A stretch of 64,000 nt of DNA from Myxococcales bacterium (GTDB lineage: Bacteria; Myxococcota_A; Polyangia; Polyangiales; GCA-016699535): NCBI GenBank assembly GCA_016699535.1, contig CP064980.1, forward strand, positions 3,480,001 through 3,544,000, read 5' to 3'. Shown piece by piece: positions 34,525-44,160 of this stretch; the first letter of the stretch is position 1; every line of letters starts with the position of its first letter. Made by a program: the position numbers and the translations under genes. The notes below the pieces were generated by a model. That model was not told the origin of the DNA. It searched no databases and saw only the letters and a list, made by a program, of their open reading frames with translations.

Positions 34525-36621
34525 TTAGTTTTCGGCGAAACTACGTAACTGCTTCGAGCGGCTAGGATGACGAAGCTTGCGCAACGCTTTGGCCTCAATC
34601 TGCCTAATACGTTCACGTGTCACTTCAAAATCTTGCCCGACCTCTTCAAGAGTGTGATCGCTCTTCTCACCAATACCGAAACGCATTCTCAAAACTTTTT
34701 CTTCTCGAGGCGTGAGTGTTTTGAGCACGCTTCGCGTCTGGTCCTCTAGACTAAAGTTGATGACAGAATCCACCGGTGAAAGCTCCGACTTATCCTCGAT
34801 GAAATCACCGAGATGGCTGTCTTCTTCTTCACCGATCGGTGTTTCAAGCGAAATCGGCTCTTTGGCGATCTTCAATACCTTACGCACCTTATCCAATGGA
34901 AGCTCCATCTTTTCAGCGATCTCCTCAGGGTCGGGCTCACGGCCAAGTTCCTGAACAAGATACCGCGAGGTGCGAATGAGCTTGTTGATGGTTTCAATCA
35001 TGTGCACCGGAATACGAATAGTGCGTGCCTGATCCGCAATCGCGCGCGTGATGGCCTGACGAATCCACCAGGTGGCATAGGTCGAGAACTTGTAGCCACG
35101 GCGGTACTCAAACTTATCAACCGCTTTCATCAAGCCAATGTTACCTTCCTGGATGAGATCCAAGAATTGAAGACCGCGGTTGGTGTATTTCTTCGCAATG
35201 GACACCACCAAACGCAGATTGGCTTCCACAAGTTCGGCTTTAGCGACTTCTGCTTCGCGCTCTCCACGATGGAGTTCGCGATAGGTTGCCTTAAATACTT
35301 CTAAAGGCTGGCCCAAATCTTCTTCGATACGCTTGGCAACTTTGTGTGCATCTTTGATGCGCTCTTCAGCGCGCTCCAGCTGTGGCGCACCCACTTTGTA
35401 TTTACGTGCGACTCGCTTCTCGAGCACTGGGTCGGTGTGAATCTCTTTAACGGCCTTGCGAATCTCTTTAGCAGGCATACCTCCCGCAAGACGCTCGGCA
35501 TCGGCAATCATGGTTTCGTAGCGAGAAACCCGTCTTGAGTAGAGCTTGAACTGACCGATGATAGCGTCCACTTGCTTCTTATTAAGGCGAAGCGCCATAA
35601 GAGCATCAACCGGCTCTTTTTTGCTCTTATCAAGCTGAGCTTGCTGCGTCTTTTTGGCTCGGTCTGTCTTTTTGCCGCCCACGTTGAGTTCGGTGCGGAG
35701 TTTTGCAACATGGCTTTCAATCTTTTTGATTTTCTCGAGTTGCACGCACACGTTCTTGATGGCCGCTTCTTCATCAAACTCGGTGCCTTCTTCCACGTCA
35801 GCATCTTTTACGACATCTTTGACACGCACTTTTCCATTTTTGAGCTTGTCCGAGAGATCAATAATCTCCGTCACACCCACTTTGGAGTTCAAAAGAACAT
35901 CAAAAACTTTGCACTCCCCTTCTTCAATACGCTTGGCGATTTCGACTTCACCTTCACGTGTAAGCAAGGAGACCGAACCCATTTTCCGCAAGTACATCCG
36001 AACAGGGTCGTTGGATTTGGCTTGGTACATCTCTTCGGCTTCTTTGCTGCCAACCGCAGGAGGAATCACCGAAGGTTTCTCATTACTGCCGGCTTCCGGT
36101 GTCGTGGTGATCACCGTAGGATTTCGAATATTGTCAAGCGCTGAGACGGCTTTGATGGGGCCCTTGTATTTGCTTGGATGATCCAGCACCGCAACGTCGC
36201 CAGCCTTGAGCAACTGCATAAGCTCATCGATTTGCTCCGAACTGACGAGGTCAGGAGGCAAGCCATCGTTGATTTCATCAAAGGTCAGAAAGCCTTTGGT
36301 TATGCCTCGTTCAACCAAACGCTGCACTTCACGCGCTTCAGTGCCTCTAAGCCTAAAACCACCGCTTCTTTTTTCCGCCTTTTTGCTCTTCTCCGTTTTG
36401 GAACGGCTAGCAGTCGTAGTTGTTTTCGATGCTTTGTCAGCCTTGGTGGCCGTGGTTGTTTTGGCAGTGCTTTTCGCAGTCATCTTTGCGCTACTCTTCG
36501 CTTTCTTGGCCGTTGTTTTTTTTACGGCTCTTTTTTTTGCGGCGGTTGTTTTTGACGCCGACTTCTTTGTGGCTGTTTTCTTTTTAGCTCGTTTTTTCTT
36601 TGTTGCTTCCTTGCTAGCCAT
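34525..36621 (-). CDS. rpoD: Primary sigma factor RpoD with long Lys-rich N-terminal tail
   Basis: Housekeeping sigma-70, 698 residues. Region 1.1 ([17 protein letters not shown]), 1.2 ([16 protein letters not shown]), 2 ([41 protein letters not shown]), 3 and 4.2 ([24 protein letters not shown]) are complete. Unusually, about 90 residues made almost only of Lys, Ala, Thr and Ser precede region 1.1, like a histone H1 tail. The ATG at 36621 follows AAGGGG at five bases; a GTG at 36627 overlapping the dnaG stop is an alternative. It is cotranscribed with dnaG, the classical macromolecular-synthesis pairing. Confidence 0.97.
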   Translation of the reverse strand: MASKEATKKKRAKKKTATKKSASKTTAAKKRAVKKTTAKKAKSSAKMTAKSTAKTTTATKADKASKTTTTASRSKTEKSKKAEKRSGGFRLRGTEAREVQRLVERGITKGFLTFDEINDGLPPDLVSSEQIDELMQLLKAGDVAVLDHPSKYKGPIKAVSALDNIRNPTVITTTPEAGSNEKPSVIPPAVGSKEAEEMYQAKSNDPVRMYLRKMGSVSLLTREGEVEIAKRIEEGECKVFDVLLNSKVGVTEIIDLSDKLKNGKVRVKDVVKDADVEEGTEFDEEAAIKNVCVQLEKIKKIESHVAKLRTELNVGGKKTDRAKKTQQAQLDKSKKEPVDALMALRLNKKQVDAIIGQFKLYSRRVSRYETMIADAERLAGGMPAKEIRKAVKEIHTDPVLEKRVARKYKVGAPQLERAEERIKDAHKVAKRIEEDLGQPLEVFKATYRELHRGEREAEVAKAELVEANLRLVVSIAKKYTNRGLQFLDLIQEGNIGLMKAVDKFEYRRGYKFSTYATWWIRQAITRAIADQARTIRIPVHMIETINKLIRTSRYLVQELGREPDPEEIAEKMELPLDKVRKVLKIAKEPISLETPIGEEEDSHLGDFIEDKSELSPVDSVINFSLEDQTRSVLKTLTPREEKVLRMRFGIGEKSDHTLEEVGQDFEVTRERIRQIEAKALRKLRHPSRSKQLRSFAEN

Positions 36622-36623
36622 GT

Positions 36624-38501
36624 TCACCCCTTAGCAACTTGCATCGCCCGTTGTGCGCTTCTAAAAAGCCGATCACGTTCTTTGGTGAGTTCCAGTGCTT
36701 GCTGGTCGTTTCCGAGTCTGCGCGCTTCTTTAACTTGAGTTGCGAGCATCGGCAACTCGCGCTCGATATTTTGTTTAGCCAGTTGCACTATACCCCTGTC
36801 TAGTATCTCCTCTGCCGCCTTGGCCTCGTGCTTCTGCACAGATACCCGACGCTCGAGTAGACTTCGACATTCAATCTCCCCTAATTGTTCCAATAGAAGC
36901 GTTGCATCCACCACGCCCCGTGTGGCGACGATGCCCGCTGCCGCATGAAAGATGACCCGAACTTGGGTATCCGTCAAAAGCTCAACAAACAATTCTGCCC
37001 TTTGATCGGAGAAAAGTTTAGGAAAATCCAAAAAAGCCCCTAAAATCTCCCATTCGGTACGGGTATGCTTTGGAATTGTCCACAATTTCTCTAGTTTTTT
37101 TTCTGCGCTTTCGTTTGCCCTCGATTGCTTCGTCTCACTCTTTCCTCTTCTAAGTTGAGCACGAACCGCGCCAAGGTCAACCAGCCCAAATCGTCTGGCA
37201 ACACGTTCGATGTAAAGTTGCAATTCCACGGGATTATCAGTCATGTGGATATAACGGCCTAGGCTCGCTACGGCGTCGGCTTTGCCTTTAGCATCGGCCG
37301 GTGCCAGCTCCGAGGCCCGATCAATGAGGTACTCGACAACGCCCACCGCGGAGTCAAGCCGCTGTGAAAGCGCCTCTGCGCCATGTTCCCGCACAAAACT
37401 GTCGGGGTCGCTGCCTGGTGGTAAAGCAACTACTTTAGCGTTTAGGCCGCTCGCGCTCAAAATAGGAAAGGCAGCTTGAACCGCTTTGGCGCCAGCTGCG
37501 TCGGCGTCAAACAATAGAATAACGGTGTCCGCAAAGCGACGAATCAACTTCGCTTGGCTTTCGGTCAGCGCCGTGCCGAGCGGTGCAGCCGCAAAAGGGA
37601 TTTTTGCTTGATGCAAAGCCAAAAGGTCAAAGTTGCCTTCACACAGGACAATCTTTTGCGCTCGCCGTACTGCAACGCGGGCTTCATGCAGGCCAAATAG
37701 CAGGTTGCCTTTCTTGTACAGCGGGGTGTCAGGACTGTTGACATACTTTGCAGCTGGGCTCTGTTGCTTGTCCTCCGTGCCGGGAGGGTTTTCAAGCATC
37801 CGTCCACTGAAAGCAACAATACGCCCATGGGAATCGGAGATGGGAAACATCAAGCGATGACGAAAACGATCGTAAAAAGCATTTTTTTCTCCCTCTTTTT
37901 CGGAGAAACCCCGCTTTGAGACGATCAAACCAAGCATTTCGGCATCGGCAAGCGAATGACCGCGAGCACTTAGAAACTCAACCAAGCTCCGCCAGCCCGC
38001 AGGCGCGTAGCCCAAACGAAACTGAGTCGCCAACTCTGAATCGACGCCTCGTTTCTTCAACTCGCTTTTCGCATAGACCGCTAACTGATGTTCTTTAAGC
38101 TGCGTCATGTAAAAACCGGCAGCGTCCTCGATAAGGGCATACCAACGATCTTTTTGACTCTTTTGCCGAGCCTCCTGCGCAGATTTATGCGGGTCCATCA
38201 CAGGTAGCTCGATACCGCTACGCTCGGCCAGTTGTTCCGCTACTTCGGGAAAACTTCTATTTTCCATGCGCATCATAAAGGAAAAGACATCACCGGAGAC
38301 GCCACAACCGAAACAATGAAAGAACTGCCGATCGGGATGAACGTAAAACGAGGGGGTCTTTTCTGCGTGAAAAGGACAAAGGCCCTTGCTGCTTGCGCCC
38401 ATTCGTTTCAGATTCACGTATTCTCCAACGATCGCAAGGATATCTGTTCGCTCACGAATCTCGGCAATCTTGGACTCAGAAATCAATGCGGCCTCACTCA
38501 A
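36624..38501 (-). CDS. dnaG: DNA primase
   Basis: Replication primase of 625 residues. The CHC2 zinc finger uses Cys42, His45, Cys63 and Cys66 ([18 protein letters not shown]). The catalytic core has the LGYAPAGW region and a Toprim domain with the Glu in [12 protein letters not shown] and DxD in [11 protein letters not shown]-terminal helicase-interaction region follows. rpsU, often upstream in this operon, is absent. The gene ends overlapping the alternative rpoD start. Confidence 0.96.
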   Translation of the reverse strand: MSEAALISESKIAEIRERTDILAIVGEYVNLKRMGASSKGLCPFHAEKTPSFYVHPDRQFFHCFGCGVSGDVFSFMMRMENRSFPEVAEQLAERSGIELPVMDPHKSAQEARQKSQKDRWYALIEDAAGFYMTQLKEHQLAVYAKSELKKRGVDSELATQFRLGYAPAGWRSLVEFLSARGHSLADAEMLGLIVSKRGFSEKEGEKNAFYDRFRHRLMFPISDSHGRIVAFSGRMLENPPGTEDKQQSPAAKYVNSPDTPLYKKGNLLFGLHEARVAVRRAQKIVLCEGNFDLLALHQAKIPFAAAPLGTALTESQAKLIRRFADTVILLFDADAAGAKAVQAAFPILSASGLNAKVVALPPGSDPDSFVREHGAEALSQRLDSAVGVVEYLIDRASELAPADAKGKADAVASLGRYIHMTDNPVELQLYIERVARRFGLVDLGAVRAQLRRGKSETKQSRANESAEKKLEKLWTIPKHTRTEWEILGAFLDFPKLFSDQRAELFVELLTDTQVRVIFHAAAGIVATRGVVDATLLLEQLGEIECRSLLERRVSVQKHEAKAAEEILDRGIVQLAKQNIERELPMLATQVKEARRLGNDQQALELTKERDRLFRSAQRAMQVAKG

Positions 38502-38865
38502 GCAGGGTTGTGCAACATAACCCCCTTCCGACCATGGTCAAGCGCCTGATGGAAGATGGAGACCTCCCATCGGCAGTGCCGGGTTTGTAGCAATTTCGGC
38601 CAATTTCACACTTTCTTTAGGAAAAAGCGCGACGTTAGGGAGAAATTGACAAACAAGTTCGATGGGTTTGCCCAGATTCTCGGCCCCTCATCAACCTGAG
38701 TTTCGAATAAGAACGAACTAATTTAGCTTTTTTGGGCCTTTTTGCTGCGTTAGACTTCTTTGAATTGCCCAAGAGGGTCGTCCTGTGTCGATCTGCCAGG
38801 CAAAAAGGCCAAATCCCGCGCTATCTTTGCATTTCTTATCCGAAACTCAGGGTATAACCTGGCGC
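38502..38865. other. Divergent intergenic region between dnaG and the CPBP gene
   Basis: 364 bases without a supported gene. It should hold the promoters of the dnaG-rpoD and CPBP-birA-ygfZ transcripts. An open frame at 38785 merely extends the CPBP gene upstream without coding character. Confidence 0.5.
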
Positions 38866-39591
38866 ATGTTGTCTGGCGGCAAAGCACTGAAACAAGCTTT
38901 TCGCAGTTACGCCATCGTGGCGATCGTTACTGCATTGGTGGTTTATCTTCCTGTGGCCTGGTTTCAGCAGCATCTGGCTCCTTTGCTGCTGGCTTTGTTT
39001 TTATTGTGGACCGCGCTTCATTTTGCCGTTGATAACAAAGACAACCTGGCACGCCACGGACTCTCGCTGGGCGGCTTCTTTGAAAGCAGCAGTTCAGAAA
39101 AAAGCACCGTGTCGGCTTTGCTCCATACGCTTCCAGCAGCATTCAAGTCCTTAGCGTTAGCGGCACTTACAGCATTGATTGTATTCCCGCCGTTTATCGT
39201 TGCCTATCTCTGGTGGTGGAAACCCGACGGTGCATTTCATTGGCAATGGCCTGCTGGACTTTTAAGTTATGCACTAAATCAGCTTTTTGTCGTCGCTCTT
39301 CCAGAAGAAGCTTTTTTTAGAGGCTACCTTCAAACACGTCTTGCCGATGGATTTCGGACACAACGCAAGGTATTCGGCGTGTCGCTGTCGCTACCAGCAT
39401 GGTTGATGCAAGCGGCTCTTTTTGCGCTGCTCCACTTTTTGGCGCCACCCCACCCTTCACGCTTTGCGGTTTTCTTTCCGGCGCTTGTCTTTGGTTGGCT
39501 CCGACGCAAAGAACAAAGCATTGGTGCAAGCGTATGGTTTCACGCCATGAGCAACATACTATCGTTTACTTTGGCACGGGGGTTTGCATGA
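38866..39591 (+). CDS. CPBP-family intramembrane glutamic protease (myxosortase MrtX-like)
   Basis: A ~241-residue polytopic protease of the CPBP/Rce1 (ABI) family. The catalytic signatures are intact: PEEAFFRGYLQTRLA (EExxxR), FALLHFLAPPH, and FHAMSN near the C-terminus. In Myxococcota such proteins next to birA-type genes are candidates for the myxosortase group that processes MYXO-CTERM surface anchors. That assignment rests on memory of the family and context; no MYXO-CTERM substrate is seen in the window. The ATG at 38866 is chosen because upstream residues lack membrane or family character. Its stop overlaps the birA start. Confidence 0.85.
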   Translation: MLSGGKALKQAFRSYAIVAIVTALVVYLPVAWFQQHLAPLLLALFLLWTALHFAVDNKDNLARHGLSLGGFFESSSSEKSTVSALLHTLPAAFKSLALAALTALIVFPPFIVAYLWWWKPDGAFHWQWPAGLLSYALNQLFVVALPEEAFFRGYLQTRLADGFRTQRKVFGVSLSLPAWLMQAALFALLHFLAPPHPSRFAVFFPALVFGWLRRKEQSIGASVWFHAMSNILSFTLARGFA

Positions 39592-40394
39592 GCCCAAAAC
39601 ATGTGCCGCCGTTGCAAACACAACAGATTAAAGCGCAACTAAAAAGCCGAGAGCTTGGTCATTTACTCGAACTCTATGAGGAAGTTAACTCAACAAACGA
39701 TGTAGCCAAAGAAGCTGCACTCAACGGCGCTGCCCACGGGCTAACGATTGTTGCCGAAACTCAGCGTGCTGGACGTGGCCGACGCGGCCGAATATGGACT
39801 TCGCCGAGCAGCGGTGACTTGTACATGTCCATCGTATGGAGAAAAAAAATACCGCAAGCACACTTAGCTTTAGCAACACTGTGCACCGGCTTAGGCGTGG
39901 CAAGCGCCATCGAAAAAAGCACTGCAAAGACCGTGCAAATAAAATGGCCCAACGACATTTTGATTGCACAGAAAAAAGCTGCCGGTATTTTAGTCGAAGG
40001 GATAGGACGCAGCGAAGGACTGAATGCTCTTATCATCGGGATTGGAGTTAACGTCCATCGAGAGGCATTCCCCGCGGATTTTGAAACGCTGGCCACATCC
40101 TTGTGTTTGCAGAGCGATTCCGGCTCGCCCCTTGACCGCGGCGTACTGCTTTGCGATATCTTAAAGGATGTCGAAGACTGGCTCGAGCAACTGTGCTCCA
40201 GTGCGGTTGCGCCAATCCTTGAATCCATGCAAAAACGTCTTGCTTGGCGAGGACAATGGGTGCTGTGCGACGATGTCGCTGGACAGATACAGGGCCTTGA
40301 TGACAAAGGAGCCCTAATCTTAGCAACCGAATCAGGACCGGTGCATTTGCTTTCCGGGTCCGTTCGCCTTCGTGAACGTGATTCCAAAGGATGA
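39588..40394 (+). CDS. birA: Biotin--[acetyl-CoA-carboxylase] ligase
   Basis: Biotin protein ligase without the N-terminal DNA-binding domain (268 residues). Catalytic motifs: EEVNSTNDVAKE, the adenylate loop GRGRRGRIWTSP, KWPNDILIAQKKAAGILVE and IGIGVNVH. It activates biotin as biotinyl-AMP and transfers it to the carboxyl carrier protein. As a ligase-only form it should not act as a repressor. Start overlaps the CPBP stop (ATGA), and ygfZ follows by 18 bases. Confidence 0.94.
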   Translation: MSPKHVPPLQTQQIKAQLKSRELGHLLELYEEVNSTNDVAKEAALNGAAHGLTIVAETQRAGRGRRGRIWTSPSSGDLYMSIVWRKKIPQAHLALATLCTGLGVASAIEKSTAKTVQIKWPNDILIAQKKAAGILVEGIGRSEGLNALIIGIGVNVHREAFPADFETLATSLCLQSDSGSPLDRGVLLCDILKDVEDWLEQLCSSAVAPILESMQKRLAWRGQWVLCDDVAGQIQGLDDKGALILATESGPVHLLSGSVRLRERDSKG

Positions 40395-40412
40395 GAGACT
40401 GAGCACTAAGTT

Positions 40413-41315
40413 ATGAACAACGCAACAAAGCTAGAGGCGTTTCGAAGCAGTCTTGCTGCAAAAAAAATCCACGACGAAAGCGTGATGCGCGTGTATGGAC
40501 CGGATGCGCGCACTTGGCTCAACGGACAAATCACAGCCAACGTGGCCATTGCGTCCAAAGGGTCTGGGATTTATGCCGTAGCGCCCACCGTCAAAGGTAA
40601 AGTTATTTCGGACCTCGTTGTCTACGACCGAGGAGATGACTTTTTGCTTGCTCTTCCTCAAAGCGAAGCCACCAAGCTCTACGACAACTTTCAGCACTAT
40701 ATTATTATGGAGGAAGTTGAACTTGAATTGCTTCCAGAAGCCCGCGTATGGAGCCTGCAAGGGCCTCAGGCATCCGAGCTAAAACATAAGCTACAAAGCG
40801 ATGCAATCGAGTTTTTCTCTAGTCCTCGACTCTGCGAGAATGGCTTGGACGCGGTGATCGTGCAGTCAACAAACGAAGCAGCGTTAGAAGAAGCTATTAC
40901 CCAGTATGGCCTGCTAGTGAATGAAACAAACTGGGACACCATGCGCATACGTTTAGGGATTCCAAAGTTTAACATGGATTTTTCAAACAAAGACTTCCCG
41001 CAAGAAGCGGGTCTTCGAAAGCGTGCCATCAGTTTTACTAAAGGCTGCTACATTGGACAGGAAGTCGTTGCCATGTTGGAGCACCGCGGCAAGCAAAAAT
41101 GGCTTAGCGTGCATCTAAAAAGCAAGCTGCTCTTAGAACCAGGCAGCGAACTTCAAGACCAAAGTGGCGAAGATATGGGTAAAGTCAGCTCCGCTGCGTG
41201 GGACGATGAAGAGCAATGCTGTTATGCTCTTGCGCGAATTTCAGCCACAAAAAGCGAAGGCATCGAAACACTCTACTGCGACAAGCAAGCCATCACGGTG
41301 CTCGGACATCTGTAG
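40413..41315 (+). CDS. ygfZ: Folate-binding YgfZ-type Fe-S cluster protein
   Basis: A 300-residue YgfZ/IBA57 protein, related to GcvT, which uses tetrahydrofolate in maturation or repair of some [4Fe-4S] enzymes. The invariant motif KGCYIGQE is at residues 210-217 with Cys212. N-terminal RVYGPDARTWLNGQITANV and a C-terminal beta barrel complete the fold. It closes the CPBP-birA-ygfZ transcript and lies near the A-type carrier at 42.2 kb, a possible partner. Confidence 0.93.
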   Translation: MNNATKLEAFRSSLAAKKIHDESVMRVYGPDARTWLNGQITANVAIASKGSGIYAVAPTVKGKVISDLVVYDRGDDFLLALPQSEATKLYDNFQHYIIMEEVELELLPEARVWSLQGPQASELKHKLQSDAIEFFSSPRLCENGLDAVIVQSTNEAALEEAITQYGLLVNETNWDTMRIRLGIPKFNMDFSNKDFPQEAGLRKRAISFTKGCYIGQEVVAMLEHRGKQKWLSVHLKSKLLLEPGSELQDQSGEDMGKVSSAAWDDEEQCCYALARISATKSEGIETLYCDKQAITVLGHL

Positions 41316-41324
41316 AACAGAAAG

Positions 41325-42059
41325 CTAGCGCAATATATCGCCCGCAACTTCGCCACCATCGACAACTAATTGATGCCCAGTCACGAAAGGAGCAGTTGCC
41401 AAAAACAACACCGCATCGGCAATATCTTCTGCGCGTCCAAGTTTACCGAGAGGCACCTGTTTGAGCAGTCGCTGAACGGTGTCTTCTTGCATTTCCGGAG
41501 GTGGCAGCACAGCACCCGGCGCGACCGCGTTAACGCGAACATCAGGAGCGAGTTCGAGCGCTAGGGTTTTGGTCAGCTGAAAGACACCCGCTTTTGACAT
41601 GAGATACGGCAAGTAATGTCGAAAAGGTTTGATTGTACTGGCACAGCTTAAAAGAACGATTGCACCTTGCCTTGCCTTTAACTCCTTTACCGCGTGCTGA
41701 GCTAACCAAAAAGGAGCCTTAAGGTTGAGCTCAAGGGCCCGATTCCAATGCTCCTCAGCAATCGCATCAAGCTCAACGCGCTCAAAGTTTGCCGCGTTAC
41801 AAACAAGCACATCGAGCCTTCCGAAAAAGGCAATCACTTCATCGATCAAAGCCTGACATTGCTTTTGGTCGAATAAATCAGCCTGAAAGGACTTTGCCTG
41901 ACTGCCTGCCTCAGTTAGTTCCTGAACCAAATCAGCGGCTCCGCTTTCGGAATGGTGGAAATGCACGGCCACTTTTGCCCCAGATTGGGCCAATCGTCGG
42001 CTTATACTGGCACCTAACCTTTTGGCACCACCGGTGACTAGGACAACTTTGCCTTGCAA
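41325..42059 (-). CDS. Short-chain dehydrogenase/reductase, pteridine-reductase-like
   Basis: A 244-residue SDR. NAD(P)-binding TGGAKRLGASISRRL, with an Arg after GGAK as in NADPH-dependent FolM/pteridine reductases; NAA motif as CNAANFERV; catalytic Tyr/Lys in YLPYLMSKAG; and the C-terminal FVTGHQLVVDGG. The catalytic Ser region is LLSCAST. The substrate could be dihydropteridine or a ketoacyl intermediate. It converges on ygfZ with a 9-base gap. Confidence 0.9.
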   Translation of the reverse strand: MQGKVVLVTGGAKRLGASISRRLAQSGAKVAVHFHHSESGAADLVQELTEAGSQAKSFQADLFDQKQCQALIDEVIAFFGRLDVLVCNAANFERVELDAIAEEHWNRALELNLKAPFWLAQHAVKELKARQGAIVLLSCASTIKPFRHYLPYLMSKAGVFQLTKTLALELAPDVRVNAVAPGAVLPPPEMQEDTVQRLLKQVPLGKLGRAEDIADAVLFLATAPFVTGHQLVVDGGEVAGDILR

Positions 42060-42201
42060 TTAAAAGGGGAAACGGTATCGACCATAGCTTCTTCCGGCAC
42101 TGTCTCATACTCATGGTTTCAGTCAACGAGGTGGCAGACCGGAAAAGAATGGCTATACTAGAGTATCAAGTAAGCCACTTGGCATATAAGGCAGGACAAA
42201 C

Positions 42202-42525
42202 ATGATTTCACTTACCGACAAAGCAGCTGCAAAAGTAAAAGAAATCCAAAAGGATGAAGAACTCAACGAGCAAGGTTTGCGTTTGCGCGTAGTCGGCGGC
42301 GGATGTGCTGGGTTTAGCTACGATTTGTATTTCGAAGACGAAGTCCAAGAGATTGATCGTATTTTTGAATCGCAAGGCATCAAGCTCTACGTCGACATGA
42401 TGAGCTACTCCTATCTTGAAGGAACCGAAATCGACTATGTCGATGGGCTTCATGGCGCTGGCTTTAAATTCAACAATCCAAAATCCTCAGCCACTTGCGG
42501 TTGCGGCTCAAGTTTTAGCGCATAG
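42202..42525 (+). CDS. erpA: A-type iron-sulfur carrier (ErpA/IscA family)
   Basis: A 107-residue HesB/IscA-family carrier. The three cluster cysteines are present: Cys35 in VGGGCAGFSY, and Cys99/Cys101 in SATCGCGSSF. The GIKLYVDMMSYSYLEGTEIDYVD segment is typical of ErpA-type proteins. It accepts Fe-S clusters from a scaffold and passes them to apo-enzymes. No isc or suf genes adjoin it. It is convergent with the pgs operon. Confidence 0.93.
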   Translation: MISLTDKAAAKVKEIQKDEELNEQGLRLRVVGGGCAGFSYDLYFEDEVQEIDRIFESQGIKLYVDMMSYSYLEGTEIDYVDGLHGAGFKFNNPKSSATCGCGSSFSA

Positions 42526-42567
42526 TAACGCAGCTCGCGCCTTCATTTTGCAATCTCGTCCGTTGAC

Positions 42568-43711
42568 TTACACCATCGGTTCAAGGTTCCGTGGGGTATT
42601 TGCGCCTTTTGAAGAACGTACCAAACGAATAACGATGTCCGAACGGGTGATCAAATAGAGCGACACGAGGATTAAGAGCAACGCCCCTGCAATCAGCCAA
42701 CGATTGTAAGCTTCTTCTGCGTAGATATCCCCCTGCCCGACCTCGGGCATAGCAGCGGGCTCAATTGCCAAGCCGAACTTTTCTGCGATTTTTTGATGCC
42801 GTACATGTGAATAACAGGCACGCCGCTTTCAATGAAACGCGACATCACGCCATCGACCGCCGATACCCCCGGAGGCGCCTTTTTATTCATGCCCGAAGCA
42901 AACATCTGCTTGCCAATTTTTTTACCTACGGAGATCGAGCCGCCACCCACATTGATGTAAGCCTTGATGGGCCGACCGCTGGCCATTGTATAATAAATCT
43001 GCATGCGTTGATCGACGCCATCGGAAAGAGACTCACTTTGAAGCAAGGTTAAATCATTCGCTTGCACCGCACGATACAACGCTTTGAGGCCTTTTTTGGG
43101 TAAACCTTTACCACTGTCGCCAATACCGCCAATCGAAGCAGCCACCGATCGGTGCTCAAAAATTCCTTTATCGTAAAGCACTTTTTCCATATCGGGCCAC
43201 AACAAATCAAGGAGGTTCGCGCCAAACTGAGATGCCGATGCGCTCAGGATAATAATGGATTGAGTTTGAGCGTTTGAATAGCCGCTAAGGTTGCAATATT
43301 AATGGCCGGAAACGATCCAGAGTATCCAACAGCAACGACATCACCGGGACGAACACCAAGGTCACGCAAATAGTGCACCATGACAGCTGCAAAGTTAGGA
43401 TTGACGGAAGTCCTCTTCGAGCTAAGCGATCCATAGTTCGTCGTCGCTTCGGACATAAGGTCGCCTATCAAACCGCTTCCAGCAGGATCATTGTACGTTT
43501 GCACAGGAAGTCGCCTGGTTTTACGTTCATCGAGGATGGCGTCAAAGGCTTGTTTGGTGAGTCGCGCGGCGTGAATTTTAAGACCATAGTCTGGCTTTTT
43601 GACTCGTTCTTTTAAATGCTCAACTGTCATTAGGCTTAGACAGGAGCCAATCGCAATAAGCGTGAGTGCAGTGCGAGAAATACGCTGAGAGCGCCAATAC
43701 AAATTCTTCAT
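42568..43711 (-). CDS. pgsW: Poly-gamma-glutamate system protein PgsW (two frameshifts)
   Basis: Membrane-anchored protein of the PgsW type: N-terminal helix, a soluble domain (YNDPAGSGLIGDLMSEATT, GYSGSFPAINIATLAA, SASASQFGANLLDLLWPDM) and a C-terminal helix (WLIAGALLLILVSLYLI). The coding sequence spans three frames. Adding one base at the CC near 43258 joins LNP to IIILSAS, and adding one A to the A6 tract at 42789-42794 joins GIKK to IAEKFGLAIEPA. Both lie at homopolymers, and the corrected protein is ~380 residues. Its start overlaps pgsC by four bases. Confidence 0.85.
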
Positions 43712-44160
43712 GAACCAAGCTCCAAACCAAGCAACAAAAGCAATAGACGTACCACAACAGAACTCGTAACAAGAGCGCCAAGCGTAGCAATCAAGCCCTG
43801 CCGATCAATCCATATCGCAATTAGTCCTGGGATGATGTAACCGATAACGGTAACGTCCGCGCTTTGTTTTGAAAGAAATTGGCCAGGATCAAGACTGATT
43901 AGGGTACCCACGATGTATCCCGCAAGAATCATCAGGACCGTTCTTCGCCGACCGTAGATAATAGTAAAACTTGATATGGCGTGAACAAAAGCAAAGGATA
44001 CCACCCCCGCTCCAATGGTAAGCGCCACACGCAAAGGGTGATGAAGCATGATCGCCAGATAACCCGGCACGACCATACCGCCCACGGCAAGCCCAAGCAG
44101 CTCAGAGAAAAGCAAGCTCGTGAACAACCCAATTCCAATCGACAGTGCTAAAGGACTCAT
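43708..44160 (-). CDS. pgsC: Poly-gamma-glutamate synthase subunit PgsC
   Basis: A 150-residue polytopic membrane protein with the PgsC/CapC hallmarks: GIGLFTSLLFSELLGLAVGGMVVPGY, YGRRRTVLMILAGYI and VIGYIIPGLIAIWIDRQG. In Bacillus and Francisella it forms the membrane synthase complex with PgsB. It begins one base before the end of pgsB and overlaps pgsW, so the order pgsB-pgsC-pgsW is one operon. Confidence 0.95.
   Translation of the reverse strand: MSPLALSIGIGLFTSLLFSELLGLAVGGMVVPGYLAIMLHHPLRVALTIGAGVVSFAFVHAISSFTIIYGRRRTVLMILAGYIVGTLISLDPGQFLSKQSADVTVIGYIIPGLIAIWIDRQGLIATLGALVTSSVVVRLLLLLLGLELGS

Noticed and set aside
35572..36634. Long forward ORFs opposite rpoD
   Set aside because: They are reverse-complement shadows of a highly conserved sigma factor with a Lys/Ala-rich tail.
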